NCBI GenBank assembly: GCA_028871345.1
Contig: JAGWNK010000023.1
Span: 1 to 60,592 of the forward strand
DNA from: Alphaproteobacteria bacterium
GTDB lineage: Bacteria; Pseudomonadota; Alphaproteobacteria; Micropepsales; Micropepsaceae
Length of the DNA: 60,592 bases
Direction: 5' to 3'
Below are positions 36,313 through 44,410 of the stretch, one piece after another (within the stretch, counting starts at the first letter, position 1; every line of letters starts with the position of its first letter). The translations under genes and the position numbers were made by a program. Below the pieces are notes generated by a model, which made no database searches, was not told the DNA's origin, and worked only from the letters and a program-made list of their open reading frames with translations.

Positions 36313-37467
36313 ATGGTTCGGGTGGCGCGTGCGACGGCGGCAGCCGCCGCGGTGGTGATGCTGGCGGGCTGTGCCGAAACCGTCGATGAAGGCGTCACCG
36401 ACTACCGCAAGGCGACGATCTCGGCCCAGTCGGCGCAAGGCGCTCCCACCGACATCTCGAAGAAATACGCGCTGTCGGACACGACGGAGTATGCCGGCAA
36501 CGCCGCGATCCCCATCAATCAGGGCCGGCGGTACTACGTCTCGCTGCTGCAGGCCTTCGTCGGACCGGAGACGCGCGTCGGCGGCACCAACTGGTTCCAC
36601 GAGCACGAACAGGTCGCCCTGGTGCTGCGGGTGCACGATTCCAACGACCGCAGCCGTCCCGGACGGCTGGTGTTCTTCACCGACGACGTCAAGCTGGGCG
36701 GCCAGTTCCTCAACTTCTCGAACCTCTTGACCATCGGGCCCACCGAGTACAAGGGCGGCGTCGTGACCATCGATGTCGACGAAGTGCATCTGCGCGGCAC
36801 CACCAACCACATCAAGGAACTGCTGCAGGATCTTGCCGAGGAGCCCAACTGCCCGCTTGGGGCGCACGCGCCGTCGAGCGGCCACGATGTATGCGACGAC
36901 GGTCCGGCGCTCGGCGCCTCCGACAGCGCGCAATCGGCGCTGGTAGGCCCGGACGCCGGCAAGCGCCGCACCTGGGAGGCGCGCGAGCGCGACCTCTTCA
37001 ACCTGATCGACAGCGACGGCTACTCGACGCGCTACACGCTGACGCTGCTGCCCTCGGGCGGTATCGCCGGCCTGCCTTATCCGCGGTTCGAGGCAGGCAA
37101 TTACGTGCTGATGCGCCACGACAAGCGCGACAACGCCTTCGAATGGGACCGCCTCCAGCTCGACAATAACACGGGCCGGCTCGTCTATGCGGCGACGCGC
37201 AGCGACACCAACGGGCAAATCGCCTCGCGCAATCCCCATAGCGACGGCGACCTCAACTATCAGAGCCGCAAGGACCGCTTCGCTGCCGACGGCGGCAAAC
37301 CCTTGTGGCAGGAACAGGCGGGCGACTACCGCGAGCAGTCCTATGTCACGCTGCAGATCAACGCGCTGGACGAACCCAACGACGTCGCGCCGCCGCGGGT
37401 GCGCTCGATCACCCAGGAACAGGCGATCAGGCCGCGCAAGGGGGCGCAGAGCACGGGCGCGCCCTGA
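36313..37467 (+). CDS. Lipoprotein of unknown function
   Basis: A 384-residue predicted lipoprotein with an Ala/Val-rich signal and lipobox LAGC (Cys20). The mature protein is acidic, contains a Cys pair (PNCPLG and DVCDDG) that may form a disulfide, and long polar loops. No enzymatic motif was seen. It is on the same strand as tdk, about 115 bases ahead, but a shared role is not evident. Confidence 0.7.
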   Translation: MVRVARATAAAAAVVMLAGCAETVDEGVTDYRKATISAQSAQGAPTDISKKYALSDTTEYAGNAAIPINQGRRYYVSLLQAFVGPETRVGGTNWFHEHEQVALVLRVHDSNDRSRPGRLVFFTDDVKLGGQFLNFSNLLTIGPTEYKGGVVTIDVDEVHLRGTTNHIKELLQDLAEEPNCPLGAHAPSSGHDVCDDGPALGASDSAQSALVGPDAGKRRTWEARERDLFNLIDSDGYSTRYTLTLLPSGGIAGLPYPRFEAGNYVLMRHDKRDNAFEWDRLQLDNNTGRLVYAATRSDTNGQIASRNPHSDGDLNYQSRKDRFAADGGKPLWQEQAGDYREQSYVTLQINALDEPNDVAPPRVRSITQEQAIRPRKGAQSTGAP

Positions 37468-37582
37468 CGCCCCTTTTGGAGAGGGGACGCCGCGCCGCGC
37501 CGGCGGTGTTGTCCACAGCCTGATCGGCGGCACCGCGGCGGAATCATGCTCTGATGCCGCGCGGATGAAGGAGAGCCGGTCC

Positions 37583-38236
37583 ATGACGGCGCGTCTCGAG
37601 GTGATTGTCGGGCCGATGTTCTCGGGCAAGACCGAGCTTCTGATTTCCCGGCTGCATCGCGCCCAATATGCCCGCAAGCGCGTTCGCATCGTCAAGCCGG
37701 CCCACGACACGCGCACGCAGGGCTTCATCGCCTCGCGCGCCGTCAACGCCGACGGCACGACGGAGGTCACCGACACGCTGTCGGCGGTGATGGTGCGCAG
37801 CGAGCGCGACTTCCGCCGGGTGATCGGCGATTGCGACTTTGACGTCCTGGCGGTCGACGAGGCGCAGTTCTTCCCGCTCGACGAGCCGCCGCGCGACGCG
37901 CTGGGCTGGTTCGGCCGCTCGCTGCGCGACCTGCTGCGCGAGCGGCGCGACAGTTCCCTGCGGATCATCGTGGCCGGGCTCGACATGGATTTCGCCGAAG
38001 AACCGTTCGGACCGATCCCGGGGCTTCTCGCGCTGGCGGATTCGGTGGACAAGCTGACGGGCGTCTGCATGGTGTGCGGTTCGGACGCCGGCTACATCTC
38101 GCAGCGCATCGTGCCGGGCGAAAAGCAGCTCGTCGTCGGCGATGTCGGGCAATACCAGGTGCGCTGCCGCGGCTGCTACGAACCGCCTGACGCCGCCAGG
38201 CGCGCTCCTGCGGATCCTCGCGCCGCGCGCGGCTGA
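37583..38236 (+). CDS. tdk: Thymidine kinase (type II)
   Basis: A 217-residue cytosolic kinase phosphorylating thymidine. The P-loop GPMFSGKTE (residues 10-18), the Walker-B-like LAVDEAQFF and the zinc-binding CMVCGSDAGY ... CRGC pairs are all present. ATG 37583 has AAGGAG nine bases upstream; ATG 37565 is in frame but its leader is poor. Length is standard. Confidence 0.95.
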   Translation: MTARLEVIVGPMFSGKTELLISRLHRAQYARKRVRIVKPAHDTRTQGFIASRAVNADGTTEVTDTLSAVMVRSERDFRRVIGDCDFDVLAVDEAQFFPLDEPPRDALGWFGRSLRDLLRERRDSSLRIIVAGLDMDFAEEPFGPIPGLLALADSVDKLTGVCMVCGSDAGYISQRIVPGEKQLVVGDVGQYQVRCRGCYEPPDAARRAPADPRAARG

Positions 38237-38349
38237 TCCCGCTTTTTGTCACCATAATGTCCCGCGGGGCGGCGGATTTCGCCCCATTGCGGCACCGTTC
38301 GCGCGTCAGGCTTTCACCCGGAAGGGCAACCGAAGAACGGAGCGAACCG

Positions 38350-38658
38350 ATGAACCTTCTCAAGACTGGCACGATGGCCGCTCTTGTCGGCCTTGCGGTC
38401 ACGGCGGCGAGCCCGGCCCTGGCGCATTACACGACCACGCGCTGCGACCGCGACGGGGACCGCTGCTGGCGCGTGGTCTGCGAAAACGACGGCGACGACT
38501 GCCGCCGTACGAATTCGTACAACGACTACGACCGCAACTACTATTCGGGCTATAATCGCGGCTACTACAACAGCCGCTATTACGACCGCGACCGCTATCG
38601 CCACTGGGTGTGCGACAGCGACGGCGATCGTTGCCACTGGTCGTATTACCGCTGGTGA
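38350..38658 (+). CDS. Small exported D-x-D-G-D-x-C protein, paralogue 1
   Basis: A 102-residue exported protein: signal peptide ending ALA, then RCDRDGDRCWRVVCENDGDDC, a Tyr/Asn/Arg-rich spacer (many YY pairs) and the C-terminal block RHWVCDSDGDRCHWSYYR. The Asp-x-Asp-Gly-Asp segments look like short calcium-loop motifs and the cysteines are spaced for disulfides. It is the first of three tandem relatives (next 38748 and 39075). No known domain was recognised. GGAG is placed before the ATG. Confidence 0.75.
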   Translation: MNLLKTGTMAALVGLAVTAASPALAHYTTTRCDRDGDRCWRVVCENDGDDCRRTNSYNDYDRNYYSGYNRGYYNSRYYDRDRYRHWVCDSDGDRCHWSYYRW

Positions 38659-38747
38659 ATGCAGCAGATCTACCTTGTTCGCTCCGCTGCCGGTTGCCGT
38701 CGCAGAGGCGGCCTCCGGCAAGCGGGCGGCTGCGTGGGAGTGAGATC

Positions 38748-38981
38748 ATGAAGAGTTTTTCACGGGTTTTGAAAGCGGCCGTGCTGGTGGCGGGGCTGGC
38801 GGCGATCGTCGGCGGTTGTGCCAGCGGCTACTATGACCGCGACGGCAACTATCACTACTACCATGGCGGCTATTACGATCGTGACGGTTACTACAACCGC
38901 CACGATTCCGACCGCGATCGGCGCTGGGTCTGCGATGCGGACGGCGACGACTGCCATTGGGAATATCGTCAGGGTTACTGA
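38748..38981 (+). CDS. Small D-x-D-G-D-x-C lipoprotein, paralogue 2
   Basis: A 77-residue predicted lipoprotein with lipobox VGGC. The mature chain is Tyr/Asp/Arg-rich (GYYDRDGNYHYYHGGYYDRD) and ends WVCDADGDDCHWEYRQGY, matching the C-terminal block of its two neighbours but without the N-terminal cysteine block. Being membrane-anchored, it may tether or partner the two soluble relatives. GGGAG precedes the ATG at 38748. Confidence 0.7.
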   Translation: MKSFSRVLKAAVLVAGLAAIVGGCASGYYDRDGNYHYYHGGYYDRDGYYNRHDSDRDRRWVCDADGDDCHWEYRQGY

Positions 38982-39074
38982 CGGTCCCGATGTCACACCG
39001 ATGACTCGTTCCCCTCGCCACGGTTCCGCGTGCCAATCGTTGAGAATGCATGGGGCATAGCGAGGAGACGAGAC

Positions 39075-39407
39075 ATGCAACCGATCTCGAACGCATGGAA
39101 GAAGGCCGGCCTGTCGGCGCTGTTCGGTCTGAGCATCGCGGGTTTGACCTTCACGCCGGCCCTGGCGGACCGCAGCTATACGCGATGCGACACCTACAGC
39201 TGTTATCGCGTGCTCTGCGATGACGACGGCGACAACTGCCATCGCATCTACAACCCCACGGGCTACTACGACAACAACTACTACAACAACTACTACCGAC
39301 ACGACTACGATCGCGGCAACTATCGCCACTGGGTGTGCGACAGCGACGGCGATCGCTGCCACTGGTCGTATTACCGGTCGTACGAGAACGACGAAGACGA
39401 CGAATAA
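39075..39407 (+). CDS. Small exported D-x-D-G-D-x-C protein, paralogue 3
   Basis: A 110-residue exported protein: signal peptide ending ALA, cysteine block CDTYSCYRVLCDDDGDNCH, Tyr/Asn-rich spacer and RHWVCDSDGDRCHWSYYR with an acidic tail. Its 3' coding sequence is nearly identical to that of paralogue 1 over about 55 bases, implying recent duplication or gene conversion. GAGGAG stands before the ATG. Function unknown. Confidence 0.75.
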   Translation: MQPISNAWKKAGLSALFGLSIAGLTFTPALADRSYTRCDTYSCYRVLCDDDGDNCHRIYNPTGYYDNNYYNNYYRHDYDRGNYRHWVCDSDGDRCHWSYYRSYENDEDDE

Positions 39408-39438
39408 TGTACGACGCGTAATGTCGTCCTCAAGCTTG

Positions 39439-39462
39439 CCGCCGGCGGCCCTCCGCCGGCGG
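39439..39462 (+). terminator. GC hairpin after the small-protein array
   Basis: CCGCCGGCGG occurs twice around CCCT, forming a perfect 10-base stem 32 bases after the paralogue 3 stop. No T-run follows, so it may be a weak terminator or 3' stabiliser. Confidence 0.5.
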
Positions 39463-39701
39463 TCGCTTGTCGGGGAGAAATGTGTATCCTCAATACCTGA
39501 AATACGGGTAGGCCTCGGCCCGCAATTCCGGACCGGGGGGAGCCGCGACAGGGGCGACAATCGGGGCGGCGGCGCGTAATCTCATGAAATGGCTGTTCGA
39601 CCGGCATCTTCCGGTTGCGCGACTCTGTGGCGCTGGTCGCTGCGCCCGGAGGGGAGGAGAATGACGGCGGGGCGCGCAGGGGCGCGGGCAAGGGGGGTGC
39701 A

Positions 39702-39992
39702 ATGCGGTTCATTCTGTCGATCCTGGCGGTCGGAGCGCTGTCGCTCGGCGGCTGCGCGCCATATTGCGAGGGCTGCGGTTATGACTCGTACGACAGCGGC
39801 TCGTACGGCAGCACCTATGACGACGGCTCCTATGGCGATCGCGATCATCACCGCGACGGCGACCGCGACAGGCATCGTGACGGCGGACGTCGCGGCGGTC
39901 ACAGGGACGGCGGCCACGATGGCGACCATGACGGCGGTCACGACGGAGGCCACGGCCATCACGGCGGCGACCACGACAGCGACGGCGATTAG
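39702..39992 (+). CDS. His/Asp/Gly-rich lipoprotein
   Basis: A 96-residue predicted lipoprotein with lipobox LGGC, a Cys-x2-Cys pair (YCEGC), a Ser/Tyr-rich stretch and a tail of roughly 50 residues that is almost only His, Asp, Gly and Arg (repeats such as GGHDGDHDGGHDGG). This is a strong candidate for periplasmic metal binding (zinc, nickel or copper); metal identity is unknown. AGGGGGG precedes the ATG. It abuts the end of the convergent MipA/OmpV gene by two bases. Confidence 0.7.
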   Translation: MRFILSILAVGALSLGGCAPYCEGCGYDSYDSGSYGSTYDDGSYGDRDHHRDGDRDRHRDGGRRGGHRDGGHDGDHDGGHDGGHGHHGGDHDSDGD

Positions 39993-39994
39993 GC

Positions 39995-40789
39995 CTACAG
40001 CACGTAACCGACCGTGAAGCCGGCGAAGTACTGGTTCGCCGAACCCGCGATCGCAGTCACGGGGCTGGCGGCGGCATCGCCTAGCAGTCGCCCGTAGTGC
40101 AGGTCGAGCCCCACGCTCCAGTGGCGCGACAGGAACTGGTCGAGCGAGAACGCCACGCCCGCCACTTCGAAGCCGCTCTTCGGCGCGAAGGCGGGCAGGC
40201 CGCTGGCCGCCGCGTAGGCCGGGTCGATGCCGAAGCCCGTGCGCATGTAGGATGTGCTCGCCCAGCCGATGTCGCCCTCCACGGTCGCGATCAGTCCGGG
40301 ATCGACGAACTCCACCGGCCGGCGGATGGTGGCCCGCAGCGTCGCCGTCCAGCCGCTCGCCGCGCCCACTATCGCGTCTTCGGCGAGCAACGTCACGGTC
40401 TCGCCCGAGCGCGGATCGTCGGCCACGTGCTCATATTCGACAAAGCCGCCCGCGGTTTCGGTGTCGTCGTAATGGCGCAGCAGCGAGACCGGCGAATTGT
40501 CCATGTCGTGGCGCCCGCGGCGGAAGCCGACCAGGGGCCCGGCATGGAAGCTGTCGTCATCGACCACGTTGAAGCGCACCTCGCTGCCTTCGATGCGCAC
40601 ATAATAGTTGTCGTAGTTCAAGCGGCCTTCGACATAGGGCAGCGTCTCATAGGTCCTGGCACCCTCGAAATCCGGAAGCAGGCCGACGCCGACCGAGCCA
40701 TAGCCTTGCCAGGGCGACTGGCCTTCCACGGCCGCGGACGACGGCACGGTCGCGACGAGCACGCAAGCCGCGGCAAACACACGCTGCAT
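39995..40789 (-). CDS. MipA/OmpV family outer-membrane protein
   Basis: A 264-residue predicted beta-barrel with a signal peptide. The mature start GYGSVGVGLLPDFEGARTYE is the MipA/OmpV family opening, and the last residues alternate hydrophobic with an aromatic near the end (YFAGFTVGYVL), typical of Bam-assembled barrels. MipA scaffolds murein enzymes in E. coli, OmpV-type proteins have other envelope roles; neither is certain here. ATG 40789 has GAGGGA upstream. Confidence 0.85.
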   Translation of the reverse strand: MQRVFAAACVLVATVPSSAAVEGQSPWQGYGSVGVGLLPDFEGARTYETLPYVEGRLNYDNYYVRIEGSEVRFNVVDDDSFHAGPLVGFRRGRHDMDNSPVSLLRHYDDTETAGGFVEYEHVADDPRSGETVTLLAEDAIVGAASGWTATLRATIRRPVEFVDPGLIATVEGDIGWASTSYMRTGFGIDPAYAAASGLPAFAPKSGFEVAGVAFSLDQFLSRHWSVGLDLHYGRLLGDAAASPVTAIAGSANQYFAGFTVGYVL

Positions 40790-41188
40790 GAGATTCCCTC
40801 TCCACCCCGCGACCGCAACGCCGGAACCGGAACTGCGGTTCCGGACGGATGGCGTCTTTCTGGAAGGCCGCCGTGCGGGACGGCGGCGCGACCCCTTGGG
40901 CATGGTAACGCGTGCCGCAGGCGGGCGGGAAGGGGGGCGGTGCCGTGTCGGAAGGACTTTCCGGCGGACGGAAGAGGCGGCGTGGACTGCTCGGCACCGG
41001 GTCCCCGCCGAGCATGGCACGACTGCGTCGGCCCGGTGTCGCGATTCCTGACGCCATTCTTCGCAAAGTGTCGATGGCATCGTCGCCCAATAAATATGCA
41101 TTCTGTGTATTACATTTTTCAATTCAAAAATGTTTCACGGCCCTGTCACGCGCTTCCTCTAACGCTGCGGCGCAAACGGAGGGCAGGG
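40790..41188. promoter_or_regulatory. Divergent control region of MipA/OmpV and TonB receptor genes
   Basis: About 400 bases with no supported gene. The MipA side is GC-rich; the receptor side becomes AT-rich between about 41085 and 41140, unlike the surroundings, and contains the dyad listed separately. Promoters of both genes are presumably here. Confidence 0.5.
41112..41133 (+). promoter_or_regulatory. AT-rich dyad upstream of TonB receptor gene
   Basis: ACATTTTT and AAAAATGT are perfect inverse copies separated by six bases (CAATTC, itself nearly symmetrical). The 22-base dyad ends 55 bases before the receptor ATG, where a repressor or activator of an uptake gene would bind. The regulator is not identified; it does not match the Fur or Zur consensus as I know them. 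Confidence 0.5.
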
Positions 41189-43396
41189 ATGAAGCATTCA
41201 TTATACGGAACATCATCGGTTTTTGCGGGCGCCGCATTCGTGTCGGCCCTGCTGTCATCGGCCGCCTGGGGGCAGACCTCGCCGATCGAGACCATCACGG
41301 TGACGGGACACCTGGAGCGCGATACCGCCGCCGCAGTGGCGCCGACCTCGGCGCCGCTCGATGCGGTGGAACCGACCTCGGTCATCTCGCAGGACTTCAT
41401 CGAGAAGAACCTGCCGCTGTCGACGAATTACGACGAGGCCATCAAGTTCTCGCCCAGCGTGTTCGACACGGCGCCCAACGGTCCGGGCCTGGCTGAGAGC
41501 CAGAACATCTCGATCCGCGGCTTCCAGGATGGCCAGTTCAACGTCACCTTCGACGGCATCCCGTGGGGCGATTCCAACGATTTCACCCATCACACGACAT
41601 CGTATTTCATGGCCCACGACCTGGGCGCCATCAGCGTCGACCGCGGTCCCGGTACAGCGGCCACCATCGGCGACGCCACGTTCGGCGGCTCGATCTACAT
41701 CCTGTCGAAGGCGCCCGCCGACGACATGACCGTCAATCCCTATGTCAGCTACGGCAGCTACGACACGCTGAACTACGGCCTCGAACTCGACAGCGGCACC
41801 ATCGATTCCACGGGCGGCACGCGCATCACGCTGGACGCGCAGGGCCTGCAGAGCTCTGGCTACCTGACCAACGAGGGGCAGAACCGCAAGAACGTCTTCT
41901 TCAAGGTGGTCCAGCCGCTCGGCGAAAACACCACGCTCGCCTTCGTGGCCATGTACAACCACATCCACCAACACATCTCGCTGGGCGCCACGGCGTCGCA
42001 GATCGCGCAGTTCGGTCCCGACTACGGCCTGTCGAAGGATCCGACCAACCAGAACTATTTCGGCTACAACTACGACAGCATCGCCACCGACTTCGAATAT
42101 TTCGATCTGGCCTCGCAGTTCGGCGACGGCTGGAGCCTGGACACCAAGCTTTACACCTACGCCTACTATCACGCCGGTTACAACGGCGAGGACCCCAACG
42201 GCGGGCCCAACGGCTATCCCAACGTGGTGTCGTTCGACGGCGTGACGGAAGTTCCCGGCGTGCCGGGACAGGTGCTGCAGAACTCCTACCGCTCCTTCGG
42301 CACCATCACGCGGCTGAGCAAGAAGGTCATGTTCGGCGAGATCAAGGCGGGCTTCTGGTACGACCAGCAGTTCAACGCCCGCCATCTTGTGGAAGTCGAC
42401 ATGAGCGACAACCTGGCGCCCAACCTCGATCCGCTCACCGGCGCGGCCTACGGCCCGCTGGGATCGCAGAACCAGTTCGGCATCGACCGCCAGCTGACGC
42501 AGACGCTGCAGACGGCCCAGCCCTATGTCCAGGTCGACTGGCAGCCGATCGACGCCCTGACGCTGTCGCCGGGCGTGCGCTATTCCTACTTCGTCCGCGA
42601 CGTGCACGCCTTGGTCAACGTCAAGACGGGAGCGCCGCAGGACTATCGCCAGTCGTTCGGCTCGCTGCTGCCTTCGTTCGAGGCCCATTACATGATCAGC
42701 GACGGCTGGAGCGCCTACGCCCAGGCGGCGCGCGGCTTCCTGGCGCCGAACGAGAACTATTTCAACCGCAACGATCCGGGCAGCAGCCACTTCTCGCCGG
42801 AGACCACCTGGAACTATCAGGCAGGCACCTCCTACCAGATGTCGAACTTGCTGTTGTCGGGCGACGTCTACTACATCGATTTCACCAACTTCATCCAGGC
42901 CACGCATGTGGGCGGCAACACGATCTTCACCAACCTCGGCGGCGTGACCTACAAGGGCGTGGAAGGCGAAGCCACCTACATGCTGGGCGAGGGCTTCTCG
43001 ATCTATGCCAACGGTTCGCTCAACAGCGCCAAGCAGAACGGCGGCGGCGGGTGGATTTCCAACACCCCGGAGGACACCTGGTCGCTCGGCGGCATCTATT
43101 CCAACGACGGACTGTACGGTTCGATCATCGGCAAGTATGTCGGCGCCCGCGTCGGCGACGGGCTGGATCCATTCTTCACCGTGGACATGTCGGTTGGCTA
43201 CAATTTGGCGAACTTGACCGACGCGGTGAAGGACAGCTGGCTCGAGGTCAAGGTCAACAACCTGACCGACGTGACCAAGGTCGTGAACATCGCGGGATCC
43301 ACGGTGGGCAATCCCAACATCGCCAATTCGTCGGAGAATCTCTACTGGACGCAGCCTGGCCGCAGCGTGTTCGTCAGCCTGTCGATCAAGATGTGA
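41189..43396 (+). CDS. TonB-dependent outer-membrane receptor
   Basis: A 735-residue receptor: signal peptide ending AWG, TonB-box-like IETITVTG, plug domain (about 60-185) with NISIRGFQDGQFNVTFDGIP and SVDRGPGTAATIGDATFGG, and a 22-strand barrel ending in GRSVFVSLSIKM. Its size fits siderophore/cofactor-type receptors rather than the larger polysaccharide type downstream. No biosynthesis or ABC-importer gene adjoins it, so the ligand is unknown. ATG 41189 follows GGAGGG. Confidence 0.93.
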   Translation: MKHSLYGTSSVFAGAAFVSALLSSAAWGQTSPIETITVTGHLERDTAAAVAPTSAPLDAVEPTSVISQDFIEKNLPLSTNYDEAIKFSPSVFDTAPNGPGLAESQNISIRGFQDGQFNVTFDGIPWGDSNDFTHHTTSYFMAHDLGAISVDRGPGTAATIGDATFGGSIYILSKAPADDMTVNPYVSYGSYDTLNYGLELDSGTIDSTGGTRITLDAQGLQSSGYLTNEGQNRKNVFFKVVQPLGENTTLAFVAMYNHIHQHISLGATASQIAQFGPDYGLSKDPTNQNYFGYNYDSIATDFEYFDLASQFGDGWSLDTKLYTYAYYHAGYNGEDPNGGPNGYPNVVSFDGVTEVPGVPGQVLQNSYRSFGTITRLSKKVMFGEIKAGFWYDQQFNARHLVEVDMSDNLAPNLDPLTGAAYGPLGSQNQFGIDRQLTQTLQTAQPYVQVDWQPIDALTLSPGVRYSYFVRDVHALVNVKTGAPQDYRQSFGSLLPSFEAHYMISDGWSAYAQAARGFLAPNENYFNRNDPGSSHFSPETTWNYQAGTSYQMSNLLLSGDVYYIDFTNFIQATHVGGNTIFTNLGGVTYKGVEGEATYMLGEGFSIYANGSLNSAKQNGGGGWISNTPEDTWSLGGIYSNDGLYGSIIGKYVGARVGDGLDPFFTVDMSVGYNLANLTDAVKDSWLEVKVNNLTDVTKVVNIAGSTVGNPNIANSSENLYWTQPGRSVFVSLSIKM

Positions 43397-43402
43397 TGAA
43401 GC

Positions 43403-43428
43403 CGCCCTCTCCCGCCCGGGAGGGGGCG
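43403..43428 (+). terminator. Hairpin after TonB receptor gene
   Basis: CGCCCTCTCCCG and CGGGAGGGGGCG form a 12-base stem with one mismatch and a two-base loop, starting 7 bases after the receptor stop. No T-run follows. It separates the receptor from the convergent DUF6481 gene. Confidence 0.5.
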
Positions 43429-43459
43429 CTGCTTCCCAAAGCGGATTGTGGGCTTCGGT

Positions 43460-43720
43460 TCAGCCCGCGGGCTTGACTTTGCGCGCCTTGGTGACGGGCG
43501 GTTTGGCGGCGGCCGCGGCGCGCTCGGCCTCTTCCTTTTGCAGGCGCAGGGCGCGCAGCTTGGCCGTCTTGCTGGCGGTGGCCGCCTGCTGGCGCAGGAT
43601 CTCCTTGCGCACGTCGCTGTCGCGCTGCTCGGAGGCGGCGAAATGGTTCTGCGCCCTCTTGCGCGCGGCTTCGCGCTGGGCGGGAGGCGGTGTGAAGGTC
43701 TGGGGTTTGTCGTCTGACAT
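43460..43720 (-). CDS. DUF6481-type small basic protein
   Basis: An 86-residue cytoplasmic protein, highly charged, Ala/Lys/Arg/Glu-rich and almost certainly helical (AARKRAQNHFAASEQRDSDVR). It resembles the DUF6481 proteins commonly found directly after cspA in alphaproteobacteria, as here. Its start lies 61 bases past the cspA stop, beyond a terminator hairpin, so it may be expressed by read-through. Role unknown; nucleic-acid association is a guess. Confidence 0.75.
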   Translation of the reverse strand: MSDDKPQTFTPPPAQREAARKRAQNHFAASEQRDSDVRKEILRQQAATASKTAKLRALRLQKEEAERAAAAAKPPVTKARKVKPAG

Positions 43721-43751
43721 GCGGATTATCTCTCTGTCCCCCGAAGGAAGG

Positions 43752-43775
43752 GGCGGCGGAGTTGCCTCCGCCGCC
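43752..43775 (-). terminator. Terminator between cspA copy 2 and DUF6481 gene
   Basis: GGCGGCGGAG and CTCCGCCGCC pair perfectly around TTGC (plus strand); on the minus strand it is followed by CCTTCCTTC. The stem-loop has the same loop as the terminator of the other cspA copy. The weak T-run suggests partial read-through. Confidence 0.6.
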
Positions 43776-43781
43776 TTGTGT

Positions 43782-43985
43782 TCAAACCGCCTTGAGGTTG
43801 GCGGCCTTGGCGCCACGGGCGTCGGGCTGGATGTCGAACGACACCTTCTGGCCTTCCGACAGCGAGCGCATGCCGGCTGCTTCGACGGCCGTCATGTGGA
43901 CGAACACGTCCTTGCCACCGCCTTCCGGCGAAATGAAGCCGAAGCCTTTTGCGGTATTGAAGAACTTCACGGTTCCGATGGTCAT
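43782..43985 (-). CDS. Cold-shock protein (CspA family), copy 2
   Basis: A 67-residue cold-shock domain protein with RNP1 KGFGFI and RNP2 DVFVHM. It differs from copy 1 mainly in the C-terminal third (FDIQPDARGAKAANLKAV). Such proteins melt RNA secondary structure at low temperature or in stationary phase. A hairpin-containing leader lies upstream. Confidence 0.95.
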   Translation of the reverse strand: MTIGTVKFFNTAKGFGFISPEGGGKDVFVHMTAVEAAGMRSLSEGQKVSFDIQPDARGAKAANLKAV

Positions 43986-44410
43986 GTGTTTTCCTTTGAA
44001 CGATCGGGGTTCCGGACGCGCAACATGCGCGGACGGACGTGGAAAACGAGAGCATCAGAGTTGGGAAGGTTCCGTCTCGTTCGGCGCGCGCAGTGGCGGT
44101 CGTAACAGTTGGAGCGCTTCGTCTGACGAGACGTAAGAACCACGTGCGACACAGTGTACAGGGGATCGGTCCAATACACAAACAGGCATGGAAACAAGGG
44201 GATGGGAAGTTTCGGAACGCCAGCGGGCGGCAGCTCTTTGCTCCCGAAAGTTTGTGGCAGAGGCGAACCGCAGCGAAGCGACTGGCGGAGCCGGATCCGT
44301 CAACTTGCGGGGAAAATGCTTTGTCTTTCAGCCATTTGCAGAATCGGCTTTGATCCCGTCCACTCTTTGGTCCACACATGGAGCAATACGGACAAGCGAG
44401 TTGCTGCTGC
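43986..44410. other. Gene-free stretch upstream of cspA copy 2
   Basis: About 425 bases with no supported gene. On the minus strand this is the promoter and likely long 5' leader of the cold-shock gene; it contains a small hairpin CGCGCA-ACA-TGCGCG at 44017-44031. The rest toward the beta-helix gene stop shows no recognisable RNA gene or repeat. Confidence 0.5.

Noticed and set aside
38399..39974. Minus-strand frames rich in Val/Ala/Ile opposite the small exported proteins
   Set aside because: They are antisense readings of repetitive Asp/Tyr/Arg codons; the plus-strand genes have signal peptides and ribosome-binding sites.
38350..39992. Possible CRISPR-like or tandem DNA repeat from repeated GAC/GGC/TAC triplets
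   Set aside because: The repetition follows codons of Asp/Gly/Tyr-rich proteins; there are no evenly spaced direct repeats with unique spacers.
41255..42907. 550-codon minus-strand frame
   Set aside because: Antisense to the first TonB receptor; same shadow composition.
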